Positions 8,151-17,100 of a stretch of DNA of 64,000 nucleotides are shown in pieces (position 1 is the stretch's first letter; every line of letters begins with the position of its first letter). The position numbers and the translations under genes were made by a program. Origin of the DNA: Pseudomonas solani. Its GTDB lineage: Bacteria; Pseudomonadota; Gammaproteobacteria; Pseudomonadales; Pseudomonadaceae. The notes beneath the pieces are model-generated. The model searched no databases, was not told the origin of the DNA, and saw nothing but the letters and a program-made list of their open reading frames with translations. Where the stretch lies: assembly GCF_026072635.1 (NCBI RefSeq), contig NZ_AP023081.1, positions 5,762,501 through 5,826,500 of the forward strand, given 5' to 3'.

Positions 8151-8776
8151 CCCGCATCCTCATCGCCGACGACCACGCCATCATGCGCGGCGGCCTCAAG
8201 CAACTCATCGAGTTCGACACCCGCCTGCAGGTGGCGGCCGAAGCGGAGAACGGCGCCCAGGTGCTGGAGCAGTTGCGGCTGGGCGAGTTCGACCTGCTGC
8301 TGCTGGACATGAGCATGCCCGGCCTCAGCGGCGAGGACCTGATCAGCCGCGTGCACGGCCGCTACCCGCGCCTGCCGATCCTTGTACTGAGCATGCACAA
8401 CGAGGCACAGATCGCCCAACGTGCCCTGCGCGCTGGCGCCAGCGGCTACCTGACCAAGGACCACAACCCGGAGACCCTGCTCGCCGCCATCCACCGGGTG
8501 GCCGATGGGGGGCGTTACCTGGACCCGCGCATCGCCGAACAGCTCGCCTTCGCCAGCAGCAGCCCCACGGACGATGCCGCCGCCCAACTCTCCGACCGCG
8601 AGTTCCAGATCCTCCGCCTGCTGGCCCAGGGCCTCAGCGTCAACCAGATCGCCGACCAGCTGGTGATCAGCAACAAGACCGTCAGCACCCACAAGACGAG
8701 GCTGATGGAGAAGATGGGCTTCACCTGCAACGCCGACATCATCAAATACGCCATGACCCACGGCCTGACGGCCTGA
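8147..8776 (+). CDS. NarL/FixJ-family response regulator
   Basis: Two-domain transcription factor, 209 aa, whose start overlaps the kinase stop (ATGA). The receiver has acidic pocket DDH (residues 8-10), phospho-acceptor Asp54 (LLLLDMSMPGL) and Lys104 (GYLTKD). The LuxR-type helix-turn-helix spans about residues 145-205 (LSDREFQILRLLAQGLSVNQ, NKTVSTHKTRLMEKMG). Phosphorylation by the adjacent kinase should trigger DNA binding. Targets cannot be read from the sequence; the neighbouring binding protein and chemosensory genes are candidates by position only. Confidence 0.93.
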   Translation: MTRILIADDHAIMRGGLKQLIEFDTRLQVAAEAENGAQVLEQLRLGEFDLLLLDMSMPGLSGEDLISRVHGRYPRLPILVLSMHNEAQIAQRALRAGASGYLTKDHNPETLLAAIHRVADGGRYLDPRIAEQLAFASSSPTDDAAAQLSDREFQILRLLAQGLSVNQIADQLVISNKTVSTHKTRLMEKMGFTCNADIIKYAMTHGLTA

Positions 8777-8966
8777 ACCACAGGTCGCCACTCGATATTA
8801 GGGAGTGGCGCAACGCAGCCCCTCGGGAAATCCCTACAAAAAAGCAGGATGTCCCGATGCCATCACCGGGATAGGACGATAGGGCCGATGGCGCCCCGCG
8901 CTCATGCTGGACACACCCCCGCAAGGTATCGCCGCTGCGGGCCCCGTGTCCTCAAGGAGCGCGACC

Positions 8967-10139
8967 GTGACCAGCCCGAACCCCACTTCCAGCGTCCCCT
9001 GGCTGCCCATCGCCCTCTGCGGCGCCGGTTGCGCGCTGCTGTTCTGGACGGCCAGCCAGTTCCCCTCCCCGGCCTGGGCCCTGGCGGCCGTGGCGCCCAC
9101 GCTGCTGCTCTGGGTCGTCCTTGCCCACCGTGGCGGCGCCCACGAACAGGCACTCAAGCAGGCCCGCGACGAGGCCCTGGCCGAAGGTACCCGGCTCGAG
9201 GCCGAGCGCCACGTGCAGGGCCTGCCGGAGCTGTGCGTCAGCATCGCGCCGATCTGGTCGGCGCAGATCGAATCCGCCCGCCACCAGACCCAGACCGCCA
9301 TCGAAGCCCTCTCCGAGCGCTTCGCCCGCCTCGCCGGCCGCATCAGCGAAGCCGTTTCCAGCGGCATGCAGGCCGACAGCGATGCCCTGGTCGCCCTGCT
9401 GGCCCAGAGTGAGGTGGAACTCGAAGACATCGTCAGCCAGCTGCGCCTGGCGCTCTCCAGCAAGGAGAGCCTGCTGCAGGAGGTGGAGCGGCTGAACAGC
9501 TACACCGCCCAGCTGCGCACCATGGCCAAGGAAGTGGGCGATGTGGCCAAGCAGACCAACCTGCTGGCCCTCAACGCCGCCATCGAAGCCGCCCGCGCCG
9601 GTGAAGCCGGTCGCGGTTTCGCCGTGGTCGCCGACGAGGTGCGCAAGCTCTCCACCCTTTCCGAGGAAACCGGCAAGCGCATCGGCGACACCATCGAGAC
9701 CGTCAGCGGGGCCATCGAGCGCACCCTGCAGGTCTCCAACGAACACGCCACCCGTGATGCCGGAACCCTGGAGAACGCCAGCCAGGTGATCCGCCAGGTG
9801 ATCGCCCAGTTCCGCTCCGGCGCCACCCGCCTGGTGGAGCACGGCAACGCCCTGCGCGATGACAACGCCGCCGTCGGCGAGGAAATCTCCGAGGTGCTGG
9901 TCGCCCTGCAGTTCCAGGACCGGGTCAGCCAGATGCTCGGCCACATGCGCGACGACATCGGCCGCCTGGCCCAGCACCTGGAGCAGGACGACGCCCGCCA
10001 CCTGGACGCCCGCTCCTGGCTAGACGAACTCTCCCGCACCTACACCACCCCCGAACAGCACGCCATCCACCACGGCCGCCAGGTCGGCTCGGGCAGCGCG
10101 GGCGCCAGCCATTCCGCTTCCGACATCACCTTCTTCTGA
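8967..10139 (+). CDS. Membrane-anchored methyl-accepting chemotaxis protein without sensor domain
   Basis: Chemoreceptor of 390 aa. GTG at 8967 is chosen because AAGGAG (8954-8959) lies 7 nt upstream, while an earlier in-frame ATG at 8904 has no ribosome site. Two closely spaced membrane segments (about residues 11-27 and 33-50) leave almost no periplasmic loop, and no HAMP is evident. The signalling hairpin is canonical (QTNLLALNAAIEAARAGEAG, GFAVVADEVRKLS). The C-terminal part has EVLVALQFQDRVSQMLGHM, a motif of a distinct MCP subgroup often encoded with cheY. Lacking a ligand domain, it may sense membrane or cytosolic conditions, or act as a scaffold. It lies 9 nt upstream of cheY and presumably in the same transcript. 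Confidence 0.88.
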   Translation: MTSPNPTSSVPWLPIALCGAGCALLFWTASQFPSPAWALAAVAPTLLLWVVLAHRGGAHEQALKQARDEALAEGTRLEAERHVQGLPELCVSIAPIWSAQIESARHQTQTAIEALSERFARLAGRISEAVSSGMQADSDALVALLAQSEVELEDIVSQLRLALSSKESLLQEVERLNSYTAQLRTMAKEVGDVAKQTNLLALNAAIEAARAGEAGRGFAVVADEVRKLSTLSEETGKRIGDTIETVSGAIERTLQVSNEHATRDAGTLENASQVIRQVIAQFRSGATRLVEHGNALRDDNAAVGEEISEVLVALQFQDRVSQMLGHMRDDIGRLAQHLEQDDARHLDARSWLDELSRTYTTPEQHAIHHGRQVGSGSAGASHSASDITFF

Positions 10140-10148
10140 GGACCCATC

Positions 10149-10517
10149 ATGGCCAAGACCATTCTCATCGTCGACGACTCCGCCTCCATCCGCCAGGTGG
10201 TGGGCATGACCTTGAAAACCGCCGGCTACGACGTGCTCGAAGGCGTCGACGGCAAGGACGCGCTGACCCAGCTCGACGGGCGCAAGGTCCACCTGATCAT
10301 CAGCGACGTGAACATGCCGAACATGGACGGCATCACCTTCCTGAAGAACGTCAAGCAGCTGGCGGCCTACAAGTTCACCCCCGTGATCATGCTCACCACC
10401 GAGGCCGGCGACGCCAAGAAAGCCGAAGGCCAGGCCGCCGGGGCCAAGGCCTGGGTGGTCAAGCCCTTCCAGCCGGCGCAGATGCTCACCGCCGTTTCCA
10501 AACTGATCCTGCCCTGA
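10149..10517 (+). CDS. cheY: CheY-type single-domain response regulator
   Basis: Receiver-only output protein, 122 aa. Acidic residues Asp9/Asp10 and phospho-acceptor Asp53 (HLIISDVNMPNMDG) are present, as are the switch threonine (MLTTEAGD) and the conserved lysine (WVVKPFQP). CheA, encoded 319 nt downstream, is its likely phosphodonor. In comparable F7-type clusters the output need not be the flagellar motor. No CheZ phosphatase gene is nearby. Confidence 0.95.
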   Translation: MAKTILIVDDSASIRQVVGMTLKTAGYDVLEGVDGKDALTQLDGRKVHLIISDVNMPNMDGITFLKNVKQLAAYKFTPVIMLTTEAGDAKKAEGQAAGAKAWVVKPFQPAQMLTAVSKLILP

Positions 10518-10530
10518 CCGGGAGACCGCC

Positions 10531-10836
10531 ATGAGCACCCTTGAATCCCTCGATGGCAGCCGCCGCCTGGCCCTGGACAGCGCGCTGACCATCTACACCG
10601 CCGCCGACACCAAGCTGCTGCTGGCCAACGCCCTGCAAGGGGCCGTGGACCTGCACCTGGACCTCAGCGCCATCGAGGAAGTGGATTGCGCCGGCCTGCA
10701 GCTGCTGCTGGCGGCCTGCCAGGAAGCCCGCCGCCAGCACGTCCACCTCAGCCTCGAAGGGGCCAGCCCGGCCATGACCGAGATCCTGCAACTGAGTGGC
10801 CTGCGTGACCTGCTCCCCATCGGAGGGCTGCACTGA
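10531..10836 (+). CDS. STAS-domain protein lacking the phosphorylatable serine
   Basis: A 101-aa protein with the STAS (SpoIIAA/MlaB-like) fold: LDLSAIEEVDCAGLQLLLAACQEA then HLSLEGASPAMTEILQLSGL. Anti-sigma-antagonist STAS proteins carry a phosphorylated Ser in a DSSG loop; here that loop is DCAG, so switching by Ser phosphorylation is unlikely. It sits between cheY (13 nt gap) and cheA (stop and start share one base), implying co-translation and a structural or adaptor role in the signalling array. Such STAS genes occur next to cheA in other bacteria, but the function here is unknown. Confidence 0.85.
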   Translation: MSTLESLDGSRRLALDSALTIYTAADTKLLLANALQGAVDLHLDLSAIEEVDCAGLQLLLAACQEARRQHVHLSLEGASPAMTEILQLSGLRDLLPIGGLH

Positions 10837-12998
10837 TGAACCTCGACAGCGTGATCGGCACCTTCATCGCCGAAAGCCGGGAGCTGCTGCAGCAGATGGA
10901 AGACGCCCTGCTGCAGATCGAGCAATCGCCGGACGATCCTGAACTGATCAACGCCATCTTCCGCGCCGCCCACACCATCAAGGGGTCCTCCGGGCTGTTC
11001 GGCTTCGACTCCATCGTCGCCTTCACCCACGTGGCCGAAAGCGTGCTGGACCGCGTCCGTGCCGGCGAACTGCCGTTCAGTGCCGACCTCAGCGCCCTGA
11101 TGCTGCTGGTGGGCGACCACATGGCCGGCCTGGTGGACCACCTCGCCGAGGGCCGCGACCTGGCCGAGCTGCCGGAGGTCATGGGCATCCACGAAGCCGA
11201 ACTGGTTCAACGCCTCAGCCAGTACCTGAACGGCACCCCGGCCGCCGCTACCGAAGCGCCCTCCGAATGCGCAGCCGCGCCCAGCGAAGGCGTCGCCAGC
11301 CAGCACTGGCACCTGTCCCTGCGCTTCGGTGCCGACAGCCTGCGCGATGGCATGGACCCGGTCTCATTCCTGCGCTACCTGGCGACCTTCGGCGACCTGC
11401 TGCACATCGAGCCGGTGCTCGATCACCTGCCCACCTTCGACGCCCTCGACCCCGAAGCCTGCTACCTGGGCCTGGAAGTGGCCTTCACCACCGAAGCCGA
11501 CCAGGCGGTGATCGAAGGCGCCTTCGACTTCGTCCGCGAAGAGGGCCGCATCCGCATCCTGCCGCCCGGCGCCCCCTTCGCCCGCTACGCCGAGCTGCTG
11601 GCCGAACAGACCGACGAAGGCGACGCCCAGCGCCAGCGCCTGCTGCGTTGCGGCACCCTGAGCGAGGCCGAACTGGCCAGCCTCGATACCCCGCCGGCCA
11701 ACGACGCCCAGGCCGTTTCCAGCCCCGAGGCACCGGCCGCCGCCGAACCGGGCGAGACCGCCGCAGTTGGCAAGGCCCTCAAGGAAACCGCCCGCGCCAG
11801 CGGCGAGGCCAACCTGATCCGCGTCGACGCCGGCAAGCTGGACCAACTGATCAACCTGGTGGGCGAGCTGATCATCGCCGGCGCCAACACCCGCATGCTC
11901 GCCCAGGGCTGCGGCCTGGTGAACATGAGCGAGTCCGCCGAGACCCTCTCGCGCCTGGTGGAGGAAGTCCGCGACTCCGCCCTGACCCTGCGCATGGTGC
12001 AAATCGGCGCCACCTTCAACCGCTTCCAGCGGGTGGTGCGCGACGTCTCCAAGGAGCTGGGCAAGGACATCGTCCTGCACATCAGCGGCGGCGACACCGA
12101 GCTGGACAAGACGGTGGTGGAGAAGATCGGCGATCCCCTCACCCACCTGGTACGCAACGCCATGGACCACGGCATCGAGCCGGCCGAGCAGCGCAGCGCC
12201 AGCAGCAAGCCACTGCAGGGCGTGGTGCGCCTGAACGCCTACCACGAAGCCGGCGGCATCGTCATCGAAGTGAGCGACGACGGCGGCGGCCTCAACCCCG
12301 AGAAGATCCTCGCCAAGGCCGTACAGCGCGGCCTGGTCACCGAAGGCCAGCAGCTCTCGGACAAGGACACCTTCAACCTGATCTTCGAGCCCGGCTTCTC
12401 CACCGCCGAGCAGATCAGCAACCTCTCCGGCCGCGGTGTCGGCATGGACGTGGTCAAGCGCAACATCACCGCCCTGCGCGGCACGGTGGAGCTGGACAGC
12501 CAGCTCGGCGCCGGCACCTGCGTACGCATCCGCCTGCCGCTGACCCTGGCCATCATCGACGGTTTCCTGATCGGCGTCGGCAGCTCCAGCTACGTGGTGC
12601 CCCTGGACATGGTGGAGGAATGCATCGAGCTGCCCAGCAGCGACCTGGACGACCTCGACCAGCTGGACCTGCGCGGCGACGTGCTGCCCTTCATCCGCCT
12701 GCGCAACCTGTTCGAGGAAGCCAGCCTGCGGCCCCGCCGAGAGAACGTGGTGGTGGTCAGCTACGCCGGGGTCCGCGCCGGCCTGGTGGTGGACCAGCTC
12801 CACGGCGAGTTCCAGACCGTCATCAAGCCCCTCGGCAAGGTGTTCGGCCAGGTCCCGTCGCTCTCCGGCTTCACCATCCTCGGCAGCGGCGCGGTGGCGC
12901 TGATCCTCGACATCCCCGGCCTGCTCGCCCAGTTCGCGCAGCCTGGCCGCCACGGCGCCAACGGCGCCGCCCTCAGCCAACGGAGTAGCCTGCAATGA
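10836..12998 (+). CDS. cheA: Chemotaxis histidine kinase CheA
   Basis: Core kinase of the chemosensory array, 720 aa. The N-terminal Hpt domain has phospho-accepting His46 (FRAAHTIKGSSGLFG). A second region at about residues 155-270 (LSLRFGADSLRDGMDPVSFL) resembles a duplicated or divergent P2-like domain. Then come the dimerisation helices (about 325-390, KLDQLINLVGELIIAG), the HATPase domain with N-box HLVRNAMDHGIE and G-boxes DDGGGLNP and GRGVGMDVVK, and the C-terminal CheW-like domain (about 575-705). The stop overlaps cheW by 4 nt. It should phosphorylate CheY and CheB. Confidence 0.96.
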   Translation: MNLDSVIGTFIAESRELLQQMEDALLQIEQSPDDPELINAIFRAAHTIKGSSGLFGFDSIVAFTHVAESVLDRVRAGELPFSADLSALMLLVGDHMAGLVDHLAEGRDLAELPEVMGIHEAELVQRLSQYLNGTPAAATEAPSECAAAPSEGVASQHWHLSLRFGADSLRDGMDPVSFLRYLATFGDLLHIEPVLDHLPTFDALDPEACYLGLEVAFTTEADQAVIEGAFDFVREEGRIRILPPGAPFARYAELLAEQTDEGDAQRQRLLRCGTLSEAELASLDTPPANDAQAVSSPEAPAAAEPGETAAVGKALKETARASGEANLIRVDAGKLDQLINLVGELIIAGANTRMLAQGCGLVNMSESAETLSRLVEEVRDSALTLRMVQIGATFNRFQRVVRDVSKELGKDIVLHISGGDTELDKTVVEKIGDPLTHLVRNAMDHGIEPAEQRSASSKPLQGVVRLNAYHEAGGIVIEVSDDGGGLNPEKILAKAVQRGLVTEGQQLSDKDTFNLIFEPGFSTAEQISNLSGRGVGMDVVKRNITALRGTVELDSQLGAGTCVRIRLPLTLAIIDGFLIGVGSSSYVVPLDMVEECIELPSSDLDDLDQLDLRGDVLPFIRLRNLFEEASLRPRRENVVVVSYAGVRAGLVVDQLHGEFQTVIKPLGKVFGQVPSLSGFTILGSGAVALILDIPGLLAQFAQPGRHGANGAALSQRSSLQ

Positions 12999-13522
12999 GT
13001 ACCGCCAGCCTGCCCCTGCCGGAATTCGTCGACGACGAGCAACGCCAGTACCTGACCTTCCGGGTCGGCCGCGACCTGTTCGGCGTTGCCACCCGCTACG
13101 TGCGGGAAATCCTCGAGTTCCACGCCATCACCCAGGTGCCGATGATGCCGCCGCTGGTGCGCGGGGTGATCAACCTGCGCGGCGCCGTGGTGCCGATCAT
13201 CGACCTCGCCGAGCGCTTCGGCCTCGGCAGCACCGAACTGGGCACCCGCACCTGCATCGTCATCGTCGAGCTGCAGGACGGTGACGAGGCCCAGCTGATG
13301 GGCGCCCTGGTGGACGCCGTCACCGCCGTCGCCGAGATCGAGCCGCGCGCCCTGCGCCAGGCCCCTGCCTTCGGCAGCCGCGTACCCCCGGAATACATCG
13401 AAGACCTCGCCCGTGTGGACGAACGCTTCCTCACCCTGCTGCGCATGGAGCAGGTGCTGAACGTCGACCAGATCGCCGCGCTGGCTGGCCAGCGCAACAC
13501 CCCCCGACTGTCCCTCGTCTGA
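12995..13522 (+). CDS. cheW: CheW adaptor (first copy)
   Basis: Couples receptors to CheA. The 175-aa protein is a single CheW domain: QYLTFRVGRDLFGVATRYVR, a PMMPPLVRGVINLRGAVVPI core, DLAERFGLG, and a C-terminal LLRMEQVLNVDQ segment. It starts within the cheA stop (ATGA) and is followed by a receptor gene after 29 nt. A second, distinct CheW is encoded 1.7 kb downstream, so the two may serve different receptors or stoichiometric positions. Confidence 0.95.
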   Translation: MSTASLPLPEFVDDEQRQYLTFRVGRDLFGVATRYVREILEFHAITQVPMMPPLVRGVINLRGAVVPIIDLAERFGLGSTELGTRTCIVIVELQDGDEAQLMGALVDAVTAVAEIEPRALRQAPAFGSRVPPEYIEDLARVDERFLTLLRMEQVLNVDQIAALAGQRNTPRLSLV

Positions 13523-13551
13523 TTGCGCAGACGCGCACAGGAGTCCTGAAA

Positions 13552-15186
13552 ATGACCATCAGCAAGAAAATGATCCTCCTGGTGATGTCCGCCCTGCTCG
13601 GCATCCTCCTGCTCTCGGGGGTCGCCTATCAGCAGATGAACCAGGTCTACACCGCCGCCAACTACGCCAACATCAACTCGGTGCCGAGCATCGTGGCGAT
13701 CAACACCCTGCGAAATGCGCTCAACCAGCAGATCCAGCGGACCTACTCCCATATCCTCACCACCGACGAGGCCGCCATGAAGGAGTTGGACAAGGGCCTG
13801 CTCGACAACGAGGGCGCCATCCAGTCCGCCATCGAGGAGTACACCAAGCTGCTCTCCGACAGCGAAGACGAGCAACTGCTGGCCACTGACCGCAAGGCCA
13901 TCGAGGCCTTCATCATCGGCGCGAACAAGGTGCTGACCCATTCCAGGGCCAATGAGAACGAGCTGGCCCGGGACGGCATGGTCGCGCTGCAGAGCCACGA
14001 GATCGCCACGCTCAACGAGGCCCTGAGCAAGCACCGTGACTACAACATCCGCATGGCCACCGAAGGCGGCCAACGGGCCGAAGCCACCCTCGGTCAGGCC
14101 ACCCTGATCTCCATCGTGGTCTCTGCCGTCACCCTGTTGGTGATCGGCCTGATCGGCGGGCTGGTCACTCGCAACCTGCTGCGCCAGCTGGGTGGCGAAC
14201 CGGCCTACGCCGTGGACGTGGTCAGCCGCATCGCCGCCGGCGACCTGACCGCCACCGTCGAGACCAAGCCCGGCGACACCGGCAGCATGCTGGCGGCCAT
14301 CAAGACCATGGTGGAGAAACTCAGCCAGATCATCGGCGAGGTGCGCAGCAACGCCGACTCGCTGACCAGCGCCTCGGAGCAGATCTCCGCCACCGCCCAG
14401 AGCATGAGCCAGGGCGCTTCCGAACAAGCCGCCTCGGTGGAGGAAACCAGCGCCTCGATGGAGCAGATGTCCGCCTCCATCGCGCAGAACACCGAGAACG
14501 CCAAGGTCACCGACGGCATGGCCGGCAAGGCCGCCCGTGAGGCCGACGAAGGCGGCCAGGCCGTGCGCGACACCGTGGCGGCCATGAAGACCATCGCCGA
14601 GAAGATCGGCATCGTCGACGACATCGCCTACCAGACCAACCTGCTGGCCCTCAACGCCGCCATCGAGGCCGCCCGCGCCGGCGAGCACGGCAAGGGCTTC
14701 GCGGTGGTGGCCGCCGAGGTGCGCAAGCTGGCCGAACGCAGCCAGGTGGCCGCTCTGGAGATCAGCGAAGTGGCCAAGAGCAGCGTCTCCCTGGCCGAGC
14801 GGGCCGGCACCCTGCTGGACCAGATGGTGCCCTCCATCGGCAAGACCTCCGACCTGGTGCAGGAGATCGCCGCCGCCTCGGAAGAGCAGACCACAGGCGT
14901 CAGCCAGATCAACACCGCGATGAACCAGCTCAGCGAGATCACCCAGCAGTCCGCCTCCTCCGCCGAGGAGCTGGCCGCCACCGCCGAGGAGATGAGCGGC
15001 CAGGCCGAGCAACTGCAGCAGCTGATGGACTTCTTCAAGGTCGCCAGCGCCGGCAAGGCCGGTCGTGACGCCAGTGCCAAGGGCAAGGCCGGTGCGGCCC
15101 GCAAGGCCTCCCTCAGGGTGGTGGAGGACCGTGACGACGCCTTCGACGACGCAGTGCCGGCCGGCTTCGTCCGCTTCCAGCACTGA
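13552..15186 (+). CDS. Transmembrane methyl-accepting chemotaxis protein with 4HB sensor
   Basis: Classical receptor of 544 aa. Membrane segment 1 is at about residues 7-27 and segment 2 at about 185-207. The roughly 155-residue periplasmic part is all helical, as in four-helix-bundle sensors. HAMP follows (about 205-260, LGGEPAYAVDVVSRIAAGDL, an uncommon GGEP start seen in many pseudomonad MCPs). The signalling domain has QTNLLALNAAIEAARAGEHG and typical methylation-helix Q/E pairs (AAASEEQTTGVSQINTAMN). The tail ends AGFVRFQH; GFVRF fits the loose aromatic CheR/CheB docking pentapeptide pattern. AGGAGTCCTGAAA precedes the ATG. Confidence 0.92.
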   Translation: MTISKKMILLVMSALLGILLLSGVAYQQMNQVYTAANYANINSVPSIVAINTLRNALNQQIQRTYSHILTTDEAAMKELDKGLLDNEGAIQSAIEEYTKLLSDSEDEQLLATDRKAIEAFIIGANKVLTHSRANENELARDGMVALQSHEIATLNEALSKHRDYNIRMATEGGQRAEATLGQATLISIVVSAVTLLVIGLIGGLVTRNLLRQLGGEPAYAVDVVSRIAAGDLTATVETKPGDTGSMLAAIKTMVEKLSQIIGEVRSNADSLTSASEQISATAQSMSQGASEQAASVEETSASMEQMSASIAQNTENAKVTDGMAGKAAREADEGGQAVRDTVAAMKTIAEKIGIVDDIAYQTNLLALNAAIEAARAGEHGKGFAVVAAEVRKLAERSQVAALEISEVAKSSVSLAERAGTLLDQMVPSIGKTSDLVQEIAAASEEQTTGVSQINTAMNQLSEITQQSASSAEELAATAEEMSGQAEQLQQLMDFFKVASAGKAGRDASAKGKAGAARKASLRVVEDRDDAFDDAVPAGFVRFQH

Positions 15187-15241
15187 CCCGACCTTTCGAT
15201 ACCGTGACCGGGGCACCTGCCGGTGCCCCCAGGAGCGAAGC

Positions 15242-15775
15242 ATGTCCAGCGTCTTCAGCCGCCCCGGCGACGCCGCCCAGCCGGATGCGCCCGAGCAGTA
15301 CCTGACCTTCACCCTGGCCGACGAAGTGTTCGCCGTCGGCACCCGCAGCGTGCGCGAGATCATCGAGTACGGCCACCTGACCCCGGTGCCGATGATGCCG
15401 CCCTGCGTGCTGGGGGTGATCAACCTGCGCGGTGGCGTGGTGCCGATCATGGACCTGCGCCAGCGCCTCGGCGCCGGGCACACCGCCATCAGCCGGCGCA
15501 GCTGCATCGTCATCCTTGAGGTGGAACGCGACGACCTGCGCCAGGTGATGGGCATCCTCGTCGAGGCGGTCAACGCCGTGATCGAGATCGGCACACAGGA
15601 CATCGAACCGGCCCCCCGCTTCGGCGCCCGCATCCGCACCGACTTCATCCACGGCATGGCCAAGCTCGACGGCCGCCTGGTGGTGCTGCTGGACATCGGC
15701 CAGGTGCTGTCCCTGGACGATCTGCAGCGCCTGGCCGACGTCGGCACCACCGCCGACCTGCAACAGTCGGCCTGA
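15242..15775 (+). CDS. cheW: CheW adaptor (second copy)
   Basis: A 177-aa CheW-domain protein. ATG at 15242 follows AGGAGCGAAGC; upstream in-frame sequence belongs to the receptor shadow. It shares the first copy's signature (QYLTFTLADEVFAVGTRSVR, PVPMMPPCVLGVINLRGGVV, DLRQRLGAG) but differs throughout, so it is an old duplicate and not a recent one. It sits between the 4HB receptor and cheR. Confidence 0.95.
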   Translation: MSSVFSRPGDAAQPDAPEQYLTFTLADEVFAVGTRSVREIIEYGHLTPVPMMPPCVLGVINLRGGVVPIMDLRQRLGAGHTAISRRSCIVILEVERDDLRQVMGILVEAVNAVIEIGTQDIEPAPRFGARIRTDFIHGMAKLDGRLVVLLDIGQVLSLDDLQRLADVGTTADLQQSA

Positions 15776-15788
15776 CCGGGAGCCCACC

Positions 15789-16598
15789 ATGACCGATCTC
15801 AGCCTCTCCAACCGCGAGTTCCAGCAGTTCCGCGGGATGATCCACGAGATCGCCGGCATCGCCATGTCGGAAGCCAAGCGCCAGCTCATCGCCGGCCGGC
15901 TCAGCAAGCGCCTGCGCCATTTCGGCCTGGGCTGCTACGGCGACTACTACCAGTTGCTGATGAAGGACAAGAGTGAGTTGCAGATCGCCGTCGACCTGCT
16001 GACCACCAACGAGACCTACTTCTTCCGCGAGCCCAAGCACTTCGAATTCCTGCGCGAGAAGCTGGGCACCGAGCTGCGCAGCGGCAGCGGCCCGCTGCGC
16101 ATCTGGAGTGCCGCCTGCTCCAGCGGCGAGGAGCCCTACACCCTGGCCCTGCTGCTGGCTGACGCCGTCGCCGCCCGCCCCTGGGAGATCCTCGCCTCGG
16201 ACATCAGCACCCGCATCCTCGACAAGGCCCGGGCCGGGCTCTACCCGCTGGAAGACGCCGAAGGCATCCCCGGCAACCTGCGCCAGCGCTTCTGCCTGCG
16301 GGGAACCGGGCGCAACGAAGGGCTGTTCACCCTGGACCCGGCCCTCAAGCGCCGCGTGCAGTTCCGCCAGATCAACCTCAACAACGCGCTGCCGGACGTG
16401 GGCGTGTTCGACGTGATCTTCCTGCGCAACGTGATGATCTACTTCGATGCCGACACCAAGCGCCAGGTGGTGCAGCGCCTCTGCGCACGCCTGCGCCCGG
16501 GCGGCTATTTCCTGGTCAGTCATTCGGAAAGCCTCAATGGCATCAGCGACGAGCTGCAATCGGTGCGCCCGTCGATCTACCGGAGGCCCCATGCGTAA
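15789..16598 (+). CDS. cheR: Chemoreceptor glutamate methyltransferase CheR
   Basis: SAM-dependent methylation of receptor glutamates for adaptation. The 269-aa protein has the N-terminal all-alpha CheR_N domain (NREFQQFRGMIHEIAGIAMS, KRQLIAGRLSKRLR) and the SAM-binding domain with IWSAACSSGEEPYTLALLL, ASDIS and DVIFLRNVMIYFD. GGGAGCCCACC precedes the ATG. It overlaps cheD by 8 nt. Confidence 0.96.
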   Translation: MTDLSLSNREFQQFRGMIHEIAGIAMSEAKRQLIAGRLSKRLRHFGLGCYGDYYQLLMKDKSELQIAVDLLTTNETYFFREPKHFEFLREKLGTELRSGSGPLRIWSAACSSGEEPYTLALLLADAVAARPWEILASDISTRILDKARAGLYPLEDAEGIPGNLRQRFCLRGTGRNEGLFTLDPALKRRVQFRQINLNNALPDVGVFDVIFLRNVMIYFDADTKRQVVQRLCARLRPGGYFLVSHSESLNGISDELQSVRPSIYRRPHA

Positions 16599-17100
16599 GC
16601 CCCAGGGCGTCATCGAGGTGTTCCTGCAGCCGGGCGAGTTGTATTTCGGCGACCGCTACACCCGCTTGCGCACCCTGCTGGGCTCCTGCGTCTCCATCGT
16701 GCTCTGGCACCGCGAGGCGCTGCTGGGGGGCATGTGCCACTACATGCTGCCCACCTGCCGCCACCCGGGCCGCGAACCGGACGGGCGCTACGCCGACGAA
16801 GCCTTGCACCAGCTGCTGCAGGAGATCCGCGACAGCGGCACCCGCGCCACGGACTACCGGGTCAGCCTGTTCGGCGGTGGCAACATGTTCGGCAGCCGCG
16901 AGCGCCGGCACATCGGCCACAAGAACGTCGAGGCCGGCCTGGCCCTGCTGGCCGCCCACGGGCTCGCCTGCCACGCCCGCCACGTCGGCGGCGAGGGCTA
17001 CCGCAACCTGATCTTCGACGTGTGGAGCGGCAACGTCGCGCTCCGCCACCCCAACCCGCAACAACTTGCCAGTCGGCGCTACGAGGCCTGCTCGCCATGA
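16591..17100 (+). CDS. cheD: Chemoreceptor glutamine deamidase CheD
   Basis: Deamidates receptor glutamines to glutamates. ATG at 16591 lies inside the end of cheR and gives 169 aa, the usual CheD length. The catalytic pair is visible: Cys33 in TLLGSCVSIVLW and His50 in GGMCHYMLP, with FGGGNMF and GHKNVEAGLALL further on. It overlaps cheB by 4 nt (ATGA), so cheR, cheD and cheB are translationally chained. Confidence 0.95.
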   Translation: MRKPQGVIEVFLQPGELYFGDRYTRLRTLLGSCVSIVLWHREALLGGMCHYMLPTCRHPGREPDGRYADEALHQLLQEIRDSGTRATDYRVSLFGGGNMFGSRERRHIGHKNVEAGLALLAAHGLACHARHVGGEGYRNLIFDVWSGNVALRHPNPQQLASRRYEACSP

